DNA from: Cercospora beticola
Lineage: Eukaryota; Ascomycota; Dothideomycetes; Mycosphaerellales; Mycosphaerellaceae
NCBI RefSeq assembly: GCF_033473495.1
Contig: NC_088943.1
Span: forward strand, 1,096,001 to 1,160,000
Length of the DNA stretch: 64,000 bases
Direction of reading: 5' to 3'
Under the pieces are notes generated by a model, which worked only from the letters and a program-made list of their open reading frames with translations, was not told the origin of the DNA and did not search any database. The position numbers and the translations under genes were made by a program. Positions 41,795 to 51,665 of this stretch are shown here, in pieces; position 1 is the first letter of the stretch; every line of letters starts with the position of its first letter.

Positions 41795-43909
41795 ATGAGT
41801 CGCAATGTGATGGTGGGTAGTCGACGCGGACTGCCACGATCCAGCGCCTTTTTCAGCGCCGCTTTATCTCCGCTCACGACGAGACGACTTCTCACGCCTT
41901 GTATCGAACGTAACATAATACGCCCAAGATCTTTAATACGAGTATCCAGCGCTGGAAGGAGAGAATATCATGCTGCAACCACGAATACACGGGAGTTCCG
42001 GCCGGCGGTAACGATAGACGTTGGCATCGTTGGACTTCGACCATCATGGACGTCATTACGAGGGCGGCATGAACCTGTGTCGCAAATCGCAAGATGGGCA
42101 TTGCAAAGACGGTGGAACAGCGAGAACAAAAAGCCATCAGAAAACAGTACAGTCGCGCGAGATGAGCAAAAGCAAATCTCTGCAAAAGAGTCCAAAGATG
42201 ACCACGCGCAAGCAACGAGTACAGCAGGCGCGGGCAAATACATATACGATCATTTGCCGCACTTCCATCGTCCCACGAAGGACGAGCTTTTGGCCGCCGC
42301 GAATGGATTCTGGCATCGACTACAGATTCGCTTCAAGTGGTTCTCGATTCGAAGCGTCCGGCCGTTCAACCATGAAGAGATATTTGCTTTTCTAAGTTGG
42401 ATCTTCTGGGGCCACCTGCTCTGGCTGGTCATTGGTACCACTACCTTCGTCAGCTTGGCTATCTGGGGTATCAACACTGTGTTTGCCCAGGAGACCCTGG
42501 CGAGTTGGGTAGGCAACTACTTGACGCGAAGCACAGGCATTCAGGTGGTTTTTGAGAGCGCCATTGTGCCAAAATGGGGCGAGGGCACCATCAGACTGAA
42601 CAAAGTGTTCGTTAGCCGACGACCAGCTGCGGACAAGAATCAGAGGACTGTCACGAAGGGCTCTTCAGTTGTCGCTGCAGCTGCAGCAGCGGCGCATGCA
42701 CAAGCCGGTCGCGAACATACTTCGCTCCCGGTGGAGCATGGCTCGAATCCAGAGGATGACGGCAACTATTCACAATTCGATGTCACGATCGAAAATGTTG
42801 ATCTCACGTTGTCATTTCGAAAATGGTTCAATGGAAAGGGCTTGCTGCAAGACGTCGGCGTGCGCGGCGTGCGAGGTGTCGTAGATCGCACACACGTCAG
42901 ACCTCGACCGGAAGACGAGGGTCGCGATCCAAAGAGTTATCGACACGAACACAACGTGGGCGACTTCGAGATCGAGCACTTCAAGATGGAAGATGTGTTG
43001 ATCACCGTCTATCAGCCGAACAACTTTCGACCATTCACTGTCAGTGTTTACAACTGCGAACTGCCGCGACTGCGCAAGCAGTGGTTGTTTTACGATTTCT
43101 TGTGCGCCAACAATATGAGCGGCAGCTTTGATGGCTCGCTTTTCACAATCCACCCTAGGCAGGTGCATAGCACAAGCGGCGCTTTGCTTGTGAACGGACA
43201 AGAGGAGTTCGCTTCGCAATGGAAGAAGCACAGTCGAATCCGCATCGATGGTCTGAAGATCGATCACCTCAATCGTGGCGTCGAAGGGCCATTCTCTTGG
43301 ATCGTGGACGGCAACGTTGACATTGTCTCTGACATCATGATTCCAAACGATGCTGATGGCAGCATTGCCAAAGTGATGAGTGACTTTTATGATCGCATGG
43401 AAGCGACAGTCACGAATCAGATAGCGCATAACGGGCACGGAACTACCTCACATGTTGATGCTGCCAACATCGATAACCAGGAGTCGACACTGAGCCGCAT
43501 GCAGCAAGCTCAAGAAGACGAGGACGACAAACGCTTCCTGGTCATGGACATCCAAATCCACCTCAACGATGTGCGTGCCAGTGTACCGATCTTCACACGC
43601 GACATATCATATGTCAACAACGCTGTGGTGCGACCCATCGTCGCCTACATCAACTCTCACTCACGAAGCGGGAGCAACTTCATTCCCATCAATTGTCGCA
43701 TCGTCAAAAGACAAAGCGAATTCGATGGCTCATGGACCATCTTCGACTCCGGGCTGCTCGCAGATTTGAGCAAAGAGACGTATGATGCGTTCGTGCGCGA
43801 CATCTCAGACCGCAAAGCTCGGCAACGGCGTATGAAGAAGGTCGGACTTTGGGCTGCCCAAGTAGCCGCACAGGCACTGTTCATCGGGCTAGCGGGCCAA
43901 CTGGCTTGA
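41795..43909 (+). CDS. MDM31: Mitochondrial inner-membrane distribution protein Mdm31
   Basis: ATG 41795 gives 704 residues in one exon. The N-terminus is Arg/Ser-rich with few acidic residues, a mitochondrial presequence. Two landmarks identify Mdm31/Mdm32: the block FKWFSIRSVRPFNHEEIFAF leading into the membrane segment WIFWGHLLWLVIGTTTFVSL (about residues 205-225), and the following QETLASWVGNYLTRSTGIQV with FESAIVPKWGEGTIRL. The large central part faces the intermembrane space in yeast and a C-terminal hydrophobic stretch (VAAQALFIGLAGQLA) ends the chain. The family is needed for mitochondrial shape, inheritance and cardiolipin/PE lipid balance. An Ala-rich run lies around residue 295. 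Confidence 0.9.
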   Translation: MSRNVMVGSRRGLPRSSAFFSAALSPLTTRRLLTPCIERNIIRPRSLIRVSSAGRREYHAATTNTREFRPAVTIDVGIVGLRPSWTSLRGRHEPVSQIARWALQRRWNSENKKPSENSTVARDEQKQISAKESKDDHAQATSTAGAGKYIYDHLPHFHRPTKDELLAAANGFWHRLQIRFKWFSIRSVRPFNHEEIFAFLSWIFWGHLLWLVIGTTTFVSLAIWGINTVFAQETLASWVGNYLTRSTGIQVVFESAIVPKWGEGTIRLNKVFVSRRPAADKNQRTVTKGSSVVAAAAAAAHAQAGREHTSLPVEHGSNPEDDGNYSQFDVTIENVDLTLSFRKWFNGKGLLQDVGVRGVRGVVDRTHVRPRPEDEGRDPKSYRHEHNVGDFEIEHFKMEDVLITVYQPNNFRPFTVSVYNCELPRLRKQWLFYDFLCANNMSGSFDGSLFTIHPRQVHSTSGALLVNGQEEFASQWKKHSRIRIDGLKIDHLNRGVEGPFSWIVDGNVDIVSDIMIPNDADGSIAKVMSDFYDRMEATVTNQIAHNGHGTTSHVDAANIDNQESTLSRMQQAQEDEDDKRFLVMDIQIHLNDVRASVPIFTRDISYVNNAVVRPIVAYINSHSRSGSNFIPINCRIVKRQSEFDGSWTIFDSGLLADLSKETYDAFVRDISDRKARQRRMKKVGLWAAQVAAQALFIGLAGQLA

Positions 43910-44649
43910 TCCAGCACTACTGATCCTATGCCCGGATCAGTGTACGAAGAGACGGAACTGCACAGACGACTCTTTGCGTTTATTCGTCCTCTCACGGGGA
44001 AATGTACATTGTCAGTCGAAAATTTATTCTTGGGAAAGCGAGGCGTTCAAGGGGACAGATACATGGATCGGAGTCTTGTATTAACATGGGTACACTTTGG
44101 AAGGAAGGGAAAAAGGACAGCTTTTCAACTCCTTGACGACCAACCAGCGATGGTGGAACAGGACAGTACGTTGGCAGACACGAGACGTGTATCACCGGTT
44201 TACATTAGATATACATTTATTGATGAGACCGTGAATTCCAGTTAGCTGGTAATGTACAGAAGTACTTAGTGCTGGCAAAGTTCTGCGCTTGATCTCTACA
44301 TGAAGTCATGACTTTTTCCCTTCGATTTGTGGCTCGACCATTTTTGCGTGTCCTGGATGCGACTGTACAGGAATTCAACCGGGAAAGACATTACGCGGAA
44401 ATCGCATGACCACAGACGACGGGCGATCTTTGGGAAAGGACGCCAATCGCTGAAATTTTTGACTTGAACATTTTGAAAGGGGAAGGCTTATGTACAAAGT
44501 GTGTTTCTTCTTGCTGGTATAGTAGTAGTACCCACTTGGCCTCTCTCATCCATGTAGCGCCTCTGCTGATACATTTGCCCTAATCTTCTCGCATGTCTAA
44601 AGCAGTTGTTACACAGACGCACAGAAAAACTACCCATCGCACGCGTCGT
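43910..44649. other. Convergent intergenic stretch MDM31/SDH2
   Basis: About 740 bases with no supported gene, containing both 3' untranslated regions. Confidence 0.4.
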
Positions 44650-45661
44650 CTATGAGAACGCCATAGCCTTCTTAATCTCGGCGATGGCCAAAGCTGGGTT
44701 AAGGCCCTTGGGACATGTCCTGCTGCAGTTCAAGATGGTGTGGCATCGGTAGAGAGACATGCTGTTGTTCAGGGCGTCCTTGCGTTGTTCGGCGCGTTGG
44801 TCACGAGAGTCGGCGATCCATCGGTATGATTGCATGAGGACTGCTGGGCCGAGGTATTCTTCGCTGTTCCACCAGTATGATGGGCAGGATGTGCTGCAGC
44901 AGGCGCAGAGAATGCATTCGTAGAGACCGTCGAGCTTGCGGCGGTCCTCCTTAGATTGACGAACTTCCTTGCCCTGCGGAAGTGTGTTAGTAATGGTCTA
45001 AGAGAGTCTAAAGCGATGTGCTTACGTCTTCTGGAGGAGCGTCACGCTGGAGGTATGGCTTGATTGACTTGTACTGCTTGTAGAACTGGGTCAAATCTGG
45101 CACCAAGTCCTTGACCACGTATGTGTGTGGCAAAGGATATATCCTCGACTCCTTTGCGGTATTTGTGGGGATTCGGCCTGTATTTACTATCAGTTTTTGC
45201 CCAGGTCGCGTGCTCTTCTGCCACTGAAACTTACAAAGGCAAGCCAATGTGTTCACGCCATCAATGTTCATGGCGCAGCTACCGCAGATACCCTCTCTGC
45301 AACTTCTTCGGAATGTGAGAGTTGGGTCCACCTCGTTCTTGATTCTAATCAGAGCATCCAACATCATAGGTCCCGTCTTGTTCAGATCCAATGTGTATGA
45401 TTGCATCTTTGGCTTCTCCTCTGGCGTGTCTGGGTTCCACCTGTAGATCTGGAATGTCTTGATCTTGGCATTCTTATCTGCGGTCGGATCCTGTATCGTG
45501 CTCGTCTCGCTCGCGGGCTTTGGTGCTGTCGAACGCGAAGTGGCCTCTGAAACGATTCCCGGGGCGTTCGTTGCGTTCTTGGCCGTGTCGACAACGCTGG
45601 CCATGCCGCGGCGCGCCACGAGCTGGGGCGCAAAGCGCCGTGTCGCTAGTCGCAATGCCAT
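44650..45661 (-). CDS. SDH2: Succinate dehydrogenase iron-sulfur subunit, mitochondrial
   Basis: Exons 45661-45235, 45177-45026 and 44973-44650 (minus); introns 57 and 52 nt; 300 residues. Complex II subunit B carries electrons from FAD to ubiquinone in the inner membrane. An Arg/Ala-rich presequence ([20 protein letters not shown]) is followed by the 2Fe-2S ligands [15 protein letters not shown] and LACLC, then the 4Fe-4S and 3Fe-4S ligands [16 protein letters not shown] and [20 protein letters not shown]. Pro224, Asn229 and His271, which line the quinone pocket and are the positions where SDHI fungicide resistance substitutions are known in other fungi (for example His272 in Botrytis), are all the sensitive-type residues. 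It diverges from the HAD phosphatase gene. Confidence 0.96.
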
Positions 45662-46049
45662 TGTGATCGTGTGGTGTGAGAGTGGAGAGGTGTCGTCTGG
45701 CAGACAAGTGCGATGGCGAGGCGGAGGACAAAGTCGACGATGTCAGTTCGGCAAGTCAGCGACGAAAGGTGGCAAGTGATTGGTCCATAGGAAGCGAAAT
45801 CGGGACGGTGGCAACGCGTGCTGGGAAATACACCAGATGCTCGGCAATTAGCTTTGCTCTGAGACCTCGGGAGATTACGGCGGCTGCCATCTTCACATGC
45901 CACCGCATATTGTGCCATACTGTTCTCCACCATATTCGCCGACATTGCTGGCACAATCTAGGCGGAAAATAGTAGTTGCCACCGAGACGCTCGCAGGCAT
46001 TGCCATCGATGGACTGGTGTAGCATATTCCAAGGGTCTTGCTCAAGTCG
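45662..46049. promoter_or_regulatory. Divergent promoter SDH2/HAD phosphatase
   Basis: 388 bases between the SDH2 start and the first ATG of the phosphatase gene. No specific element recognised. Confidence 0.4.
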
Positions 46050-47093
46050 ATGACAGCTTCGATTGTGAAGCAGCATCTACCACCCGCATATCGAACGCTA
46101 TATGGCCTCCACGTGACAGCATCTAGACACTGCCATACTCGAGCTCCAGCTCCAGTAGTAGATTGTCATCGACTAAGCACGATGACCTCAAGGAAGCTGA
46201 AGCGACCTACCAGACTGGTTCTGGACTACGATGGCACGATTACGAAGCAAGATACCATGTTTCTCCTTGGCAATTTGCCAAAACAGTCTACAAAGTTGTC
46301 CTGGCAAGAAATTGTAGACGCATACGTGAAAGACTACACGAAATGGCAAAATGAGAAATTTGACTGGAAGAACTACGACGCGTCAGAGTACAGTGCCTGG
46401 TTAGCAACTCGCGGGTGGGTGGAGCTAAAAAGCGCGCAAAGAGTGCAAGACTGTGGCTTCTTCAAAGGCGTGACCGAGGACGATGTTGAAAAGGCTGTTC
46501 GCAAAGCTCTCGCGAGTGGCCAACTAGAACTTCACAAAGGCTGGGACGATCTTTTCAAGCTCTACCTTCCTGAAGCGACAACAGAAGCAGGCAACGAATC
46601 TTCACTTGAGATCTTGAGCGTGAATTGGAGCCGTACAGCAATTCGACATGGCCTTCTTGCAGATACCAATGATTCTCCCCTACAGGCTCTCATTGGACGC
46701 ATTCCAGTCTATGCAAACCAGATTCAAGGCATCGATTCGCCAGATGGAAGCACGGGCATCATCGTCAACCCAGATGGCTCAGACCTCCGCACGAATATCG
46801 ACAAAATTAATCGGCTGAGGAAGACTGCTCGCTCTCCGCATGTCTTCACAGTCTATATCGGGGACTCCTCCACCGACTTTGACTGCTTATGGGAAGCAGA
46901 TTTAGGTATTTGGTTGTACGATGTGCCAGAGGATCAGTATGAGGAGGCCAGTCGGAAAGTCTTCTCGCCGCTGAAGTATGTGCCGCCTCCTCTGAGTTCA
47001 CTAAAAGATCTGGATGGTAAGAAGGAAGCGTTCTATTGGGCGCCGAATTTCAAGACCGTGCTTGATGTCTTAAGCAGTAGTAGCGCAGGTTGA
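46050..47093 (+). CDS. HAD-superfamily phosphatase-like protein
   Basis: From ATG 46050 the protein has 347 residues; from the second in-frame ATG 46182 it has 303. HAD motif I is LVLDYDGTITKQDTM with both aspartates, and the C-terminal acid motif is YIGDSSTDFDCL, so a phosphatase of the fungal HAD group is expected, with Mg2+ and an aspartyl-phosphate intermediate. Substrate is unknown. The N-terminal 44 residues before the second ATG are rich in His, Arg, Ala and Thr with almost no acidic residues, resembling a mitochondrial presequence. The first ATG has T at -3 and the second has A at -3, so leaky scanning could give two forms. The start is therefore left open. Confidence 0.82.
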   Translation: MTASIVKQHLPPAYRTLYGLHVTASRHCHTRAPAPVVDCHRLSTMTSRKLKRPTRLVLDYDGTITKQDTMFLLGNLPKQSTKLSWQEIVDAYVKDYTKWQNEKFDWKNYDASEYSAWLATRGWVELKSAQRVQDCGFFKGVTEDDVEKAVRKALASGQLELHKGWDDLFKLYLPEATTEAGNESSLEILSVNWSRTAIRHGLLADTNDSPLQALIGRIPVYANQIQGIDSPDGSTGIIVNPDGSDLRTNIDKINRLRKTARSPHVFTVYIGDSSTDFDCLWEADLGIWLYDVPEDQYEEASRKVFSPLKYVPPPLSSLKDLDGKKEAFYWAPNFKTVLDVLSSSSAG

Positions 47094-47366
47094 GAGGAAG
47101 CTATGCATCGGGTAAGTACAGACTGTATTTCTTCGGATACAATGCACCATCTTCTTTTCTCCTTTTCTCCGCGAGACGCCGCATGCAGGCTTTGAAAGGG
47201 CAATGAGCTGAACGAGAAGCAGTGGACTGGCTGAATGCAATGCCTGATCGTCGCAGGGCTCTGTATTGTGGCAGTCCATGTAGCCTGACTCCTCGCACCG
47301 TGCTATGCATAAGCATCGTGGTATGGTTGCAGAGTATCGTACATCTTCCATCGTGACTCGTTCCAT

Positions 47367-48211
47367 CTAATCCTTCTTCAGCTCCGCATACGTCTCTAGA
47401 ATACCATCTTTCGTGATGATCATCGTTTGCAGCCCATCACCGACCTCGATATGTCTCTCCACAGCGCTTGTGAAAGCATCCTTGACCAGCTCCTCCACGT
47501 GCTTGCGATCCAGCGGCTTTGGCACCAAAGGCTCTTTGCCGAACCCCTGCGGCTGCACGGGGTCGTACTGGTTCTTCAGGTTGACCTGGTTATCCAAGAA
47601 TGGCATGATCAAACTGCTTGCGGCACCTGCGGCGCGACATTGCTCCCTCTCGTAACTTCCAACTGGATCGTAGCTGTACAGTGCTCCCTTGCCCTCCTCG
47701 TCAATTCCTCCCAGAATCGCATGAACATAGTACGGGAAGAAGCGCTTTCCGTATAGAATGTGTGAGAGGCGTTGCGCACAAGCGCCGATGGAGATGTCCT
47801 TGCCGTGTTGGTATTTGTACATCTTCACGATGGTATCGAGTCGCTCTTTGAGGGCATGTCCATCTGCTGCGAATCCGACCACGGAGAGCACGATCTTCGA
47901 GCCCTCGTTATCCGGTCCATTGCCACCGATCTTGAAGAGTTTCGGTTCGTATCGCGTGTTGATGTTGTAGCCCGATGTGGAACGTGTGTCGCCTGCAAGA
48001 ATAGTGAAGTCTTGTCCACTGATGCCGAGAGTTGAGCCACCGTTATCGGTGTATCTAATGGCAATTAGCGGAGTTCGTCAAGGCACAGTCGTCAGTGAAC
48101 ATACGGGTAGAAGCCGTGCTGCTTGGGTTGCGAGCGTGATGATGTGGGAGCTTGTGCGAATGAGTAGCCTGGCTGTTCTGAAAGCATCGGTGCGTAACCC
48201 ATGGCCGCCAT
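47367..48211 (-). CDS. PRE7: 20S proteasome subunit beta-6
   Basis: Exons 48211-48105 and 48054-47367 (minus); 50-nt phase-2 intron with gtatgt donor; 264 residues. The mature-like core begins at PYTDNGGSTLGISGQDFTIL, with AGDTRSTSGYNINTRYEPKL and AILGGIDEEGKGALYSYDPV after it, which match beta-6 (yeast Pre7, human PSMB1). Beta-6 lacks the catalytic N-terminal Thr and is structural in the beta ring. The N-terminal 36 residues are a propeptide. The ATG at 48211 (MAAMGYAPML) is chosen because upstream frame extensions are low-complexity and not family-like. The gene diverges from PNO1. Confidence 0.93.
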
Positions 48212-48570
48212 GATGGGCGGAATGATGGTTGACGGCGGAGCGGATTGGTTGACTGGTGGTTCGGGAGTCGTTCGAATGGGCGCGACGGGCGATGGAGTGG
48301 TGGTAGATTGTTTGGTGATGAACTGTAGCTTGCAACACGACTGGAGCTTCAGGCACTGAGGCGTGACGCGGAGGGAAGCTGCGTCCGTGCCCAGCCTCTG
48401 ACCCCTGCAAATCTTAGCGCGGCTTGCCAAAAGTTCGACCCGACGTCGAAATTCCTTGAGCAGATACTCCGCACTCTCGACCAGTCACCGTGTGCTAGAC
48501 CGACCGCTCTCTACACTGACTTTGACTGGTGTGGAAAGACTTCGAATCAGGACCACAACAATCCGCCAAG
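48212..48570. promoter_or_regulatory. Divergent promoter PRE7/PNO1
   Basis: 359 bases between the start codons of a proteasome gene and a ribosome biogenesis gene. I looked for a proteasome-type GGTGGC box and saw no convincing match in the expected place. Confidence 0.4.
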
Positions 48571-49320
48571 ATGCCAGCCCCGACCGCTCTCCAAAGAGCG
48601 CCCGAGCACATCGAGGACGAAATCGTGCACGATGCTCCAGAGACCGCCGTAGACGAAGAAGTGATCACATCCACGATAGTGCCGACCGAGCAGCCTGGCG
48701 AAGACATCATCATGGAAGTCGATGGCGAATCCACCTCCCTCTTCTCCCCAGAGACACCCTCAAAACGCCGCCACCGAGTCGAAGAACGCAAAGTCCGAAT
48801 CCCACCCCACCGGATGTCCCCTCTCAAGACATCCTGGCCGAAGATCTACCCTCCACTCGTCGAACACCTCAAACTTCAAGTCCGCGTCAACACACATAAG
48901 AAGGCTGTCGAACTTCGCACATCGAAAGAGACGACCGACACGGGGGCGATACAGAAGGGCGCAGATTTCATTGAGGCTTTCTGCTTAGGTTTCGATCTCG
49001 ATGATGCGATCGCCTTACTTCGTCTCGATGATTTGTACATGCAGAGTTTCGAGATCAAGGATGTGAAGAATTTGGAGGGAGAGCACATGAGCAGAGCTAT
49101 TGGGCGAATAGCAGGCAAGGACGGCAAGACCAAGTTCGCGATTGAGAACGCAAGCCGGACGAGAGTTGTGCTTGCAGGGAGCAAGGTGCACATCTTGGGA
49201 GGCTTCAAGAACATTCATGTGGCGAGGGAGGCTATCGTCAGTTTGATCTTGGGTAGTCCTCCAGGGAAGGTGTATGGCAATCTGAGGACAGTCAGTGCCA
49301 GGATGAAGGAGAGATTCTAA
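48571..49320 (+). CDS. PNO1: Pre-rRNA-processing KH protein Pno1/Dim2
   Basis: ATG 48571 gives 249 residues in one exon. After an acidic N-tail of about 75 residues come two KH-like modules: the degenerate first with KTSWPKIYPPLVEHLKLQVR, and the second with SRAIGRIAGKDGKTKFAIEN, where GKDG is the loop motif. FEIKDVKNLEGEHM and GSKVHILGGFKNIHVAREAI are nearly invariant in the family. The protein binds the 3' end of 18S rRNA precursor, recruits the dimethylase Dim1 and shields the site D cleavage until Nob1 acts. Location is nucleolus to cytosolic pre-40S particles. Confidence 0.95.
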   Translation: MPAPTALQRAPEHIEDEIVHDAPETAVDEEVITSTIVPTEQPGEDIIMEVDGESTSLFSPETPSKRRHRVEERKVRIPPHRMSPLKTSWPKIYPPLVEHLKLQVRVNTHKKAVELRTSKETTDTGAIQKGADFIEAFCLGFDLDDAIALLRLDDLYMQSFEIKDVKNLEGEHMSRAIGRIAGKDGKTKFAIENASRTRVVLAGSKVHILGGFKNIHVAREAIVSLILGSPPGKVYGNLRTVSARMKERF

Positions 49321-49771
49321 GGAGGGACGCGGGTAGCGTGCGGCCGAGTAGACGTTTCATGACAGGCTGCGTACTTCACACAAGTTTGAGATTCAGCGTA
49401 GGTGTCTGGCGTTACGGAAGGGCTGACTTTTTCGCCCACGAAAATTATGATAGAGAGCTTCAGGGTTGAGATGCGTTTAGCAGGGGAATGGAACGCTTAT
49501 TTAAAAGGTGCTTTGATGAACATAGGTCATTTTCGGCCGTTACTGAAGCTGTTAGGGGGGTTGCTTGCCTGTGAGGACTCTGCCACGACGCCAACTTACG
49601 CGAAAAAGTGATGGTCCATTTCCAAAGTGGTGCGGGAGTACACAGGCAGGAGCGACGCGACGCGTCGCCAAGGCAGCAATCATACATCGCCTGCACTTCA
49701 AACGAATCTCCAGTGGCGCATCGCACTCAGCTTACGCTTGTCTCCCGTCTCTCGTGCTCGATCTCTCAAAA
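49321..49771. other. Intergenic stretch PNO1 to BTB gene
   Basis: 450 bases, presumed 3' region of PNO1 and promoter of the BTB gene. No other feature seen. Confidence 0.4.
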
Positions 49772-50762
49772 ATGCACACTATGGACCACTACAAGTTTTC
49801 CACCACCAAACTCCTCGACAACGGCAAGTTTTCCGACTTTACAATTGTCTGTGGCGCTACAGGCAGAGAATACAAGACCCACAGGTCCATTTTGTCCTCA
49901 CAGTCCAAATGGTTCGACCGTTGCTGCTCAAGAGAGGACTTCATTGAAGGACAGGAACGTCGAGCTGTCCTTCGTGAGGACGATCCACTGGCGCTCGAAA
50001 AAATGTCAGTCATCTAGTGGAGAAACATGCTCACTCATGCTGATAAGTCTGCACAGGGTCGAGTATTTCTATAGATTCGATTACAGCGACGATGTGTCGG
50101 GAGTCGACCAGGATCATCAGAGTCCGCCAAGCGTTGTCTCCAGCGGGACCATTGTGGACGTGATTGCTGCCAGCATCACCGAGCTTCCAATTCAGCTGCA
50201 CGCTCAGGTTTACGCGATAGCAGACAAGGTTCGTCTGCTACTTGCAAGGTCCGATTGATATTCAGCTCATGCTCTGCAGTACGAAGCCCCGGACGTGAAG
50301 AAAGCCGCTCAGGACAAGTTCCGCGCAGAGCTTGCGAAGAATATGGATTCGACCAAGGTCATGGGAGCTGCTATTGCTGCTGTGTACCTGGAGACAGAGC
50401 TACCAGAGTCGGATCGAGGACTCAAAGACCTACTCGCAACGGCCTGGGTTGTGCCAGGAAACCGGCGCATCACAGAGCTGCACGTCGACTGCCTCAAGTA
50501 CGTCCTCACAGCAGCTCCAGATTTCCTTTTTGACGTGCAGAAGTTGCTGTTGCGAAGCTTTCCCAGCTGCACCAGACACCCCAAGTTCCGTTGTCCAAGT
50601 TGCAAGAAGCTGTCCGTCGTCTACTACAGCAGTGTCGAGGAGCTTTGGAGAAGTACACCCATTTCCTGCAATGCCTGCCATACAGGCGTCCAGCCACGCT
50701 GGATCGAATTCAGTCAGTATCTCAAGGTCGAGAGATGGTGGGTGACTGAGCAGGGCGCATAG
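49772..50762 (+). CDS. BTB/POZ protein with C-terminal CxxC...CxxC module, three exons
   Basis: Exons 49772-50004, 50057-50228 and 50280-50762; introns of 52 and 51 nt; 295 residues. The N-terminal BTB fold reads LLDNGKFSDFTIVCG, YKTHRSILSSQSKWFDRCC and, after the first intron, VEYFYRFDYSDD, as in the many fungal BTB proteins that may pair with cullin-3 or act as scaffolds. Unusually, the C-terminus has CPSC (240-243) and CNAC (265-268), spaced like a zinc ribbon. This addition is uncommon in fungal BTB proteins as far as I know. No nuclear signal or DNA-binding domain is evident. Function is unknown. Confidence 0.8.
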
Positions 50763-51091
50763 GCCGGCCATCCACAATTCTTTAGCAGGCAGTCAATCGC
50801 GACCTTTGCTCAGGCTCGGTGGAACTGATCAGGGTGAGCCAGAGAGGGGCACAGGTGTAGCGCGGGCAGGATAATGGCTGGGAGAGACGAGTATCATGGG
50901 TGAATTATTTAGATTACACACTGTATCGTGACATCAATCATGACTGGTGGCGCACTGTGCCACATCAATTGCTCAATGACTCCGCATTTCTGGACCTTCC
51001 CAAAGCGCTGTCTCGAAATCAAGGTCGCGCCGATAGACCACAGAATGTGCATGCTCCCGAGCTTCCGATCTGCTGTCCGCAACTAGGCGGC
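50763..51091. other. Convergent intergenic stretch
   Basis: About 330 bases between the 3' ends of the BTB gene and the secreted 11-mer-repeat gene; nothing recognised. Confidence 0.4.
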
Positions 51092-51665
51092 TTACAACAT
51101 AGCAACAGCACCCAGACCCATAGCCAACAGACCAGCAGCGACCTTTGGCGCGTTGGTCTCATAGGCACCAGCCTCCGAAGTGGCGCTGTTGACAGCGCCG
51201 GATGCCTCAGAAATCGCACTGTTGACGACGCTAGAAGCGCCTGATATCGCGCTGTCGATGACGGAGCTGGCAGCATTAGCTCCGTCGCCGGCAGCAGAAG
51301 TAATCGTGCTCAGAATCTCCTGGCCATCGGAGGTAATTGTGGTGACCACGCCAGCAAGAACGGAAGTGGCGGTGTCGATAGCGCCGTCAAGTGCAGAGGT
51401 GATGGTTTCGAGAGCATCATCTGCGCCATCAGTGGCCTGGGGATATGTCAGTATGCTGCAAGTACTCAGACGGCTAGTGCAAACATACCTCAGAGAAGAT
51501 GCTCTGGGCGTTGGTAGCGATGTTGGTCGCGATCGAGGCGCCGGCCTCAGTGATGTCGCCAGCAATCGAAGTGACGGCACCAGCGATATCGTCGCCAATG
51601 TTGTCGTCCTCCTGAGCAGCGACGAGGACGATTGGAGCCAAGATGAGGAGCTTCTTCAACTGCAT
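51092..51665 (-). CDS. Small secreted Ala/Ser-rich, probably GPI-anchored protein with 11-residue repeats
   Basis: Exons 51665-51489 and 51436-51092 (minus); 52-nt phase-0 intron with gtatgt donor; 173 residues. Residues 1-17 (MQLKKLLILAPIVLVAA) are a signal peptide. The mature part is Ala/Ser/Thr/Asp-rich and largely amphipathic. Three tandem 11-residue units occur: SSVIDSAISGA, SSVVNSAISEA and SGAVNSATSEA. The C-terminus is hydrophobic (VAAGLLAMGLGAVAML) and preceded by small residues, as in GPI-anchor signals. No cysteines are seen in the mature part apart from none in the repeats. It may coat the cell surface or wall; no family is recognised. Confidence 0.8.
51170..51268 (-). repeat. Three tandem 33-bp units coding 11-residue repeats
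   Basis: On the minus strand 51268-51236, 51235-51203 and 51202-51170 encode related 11-mers ([SG] [SG] [VA] V/I [DN] S A [IT] S [GE] A pattern). The DNA copies are diverged, so the repeat is old or under protein-level selection. Confidence 0.75.
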
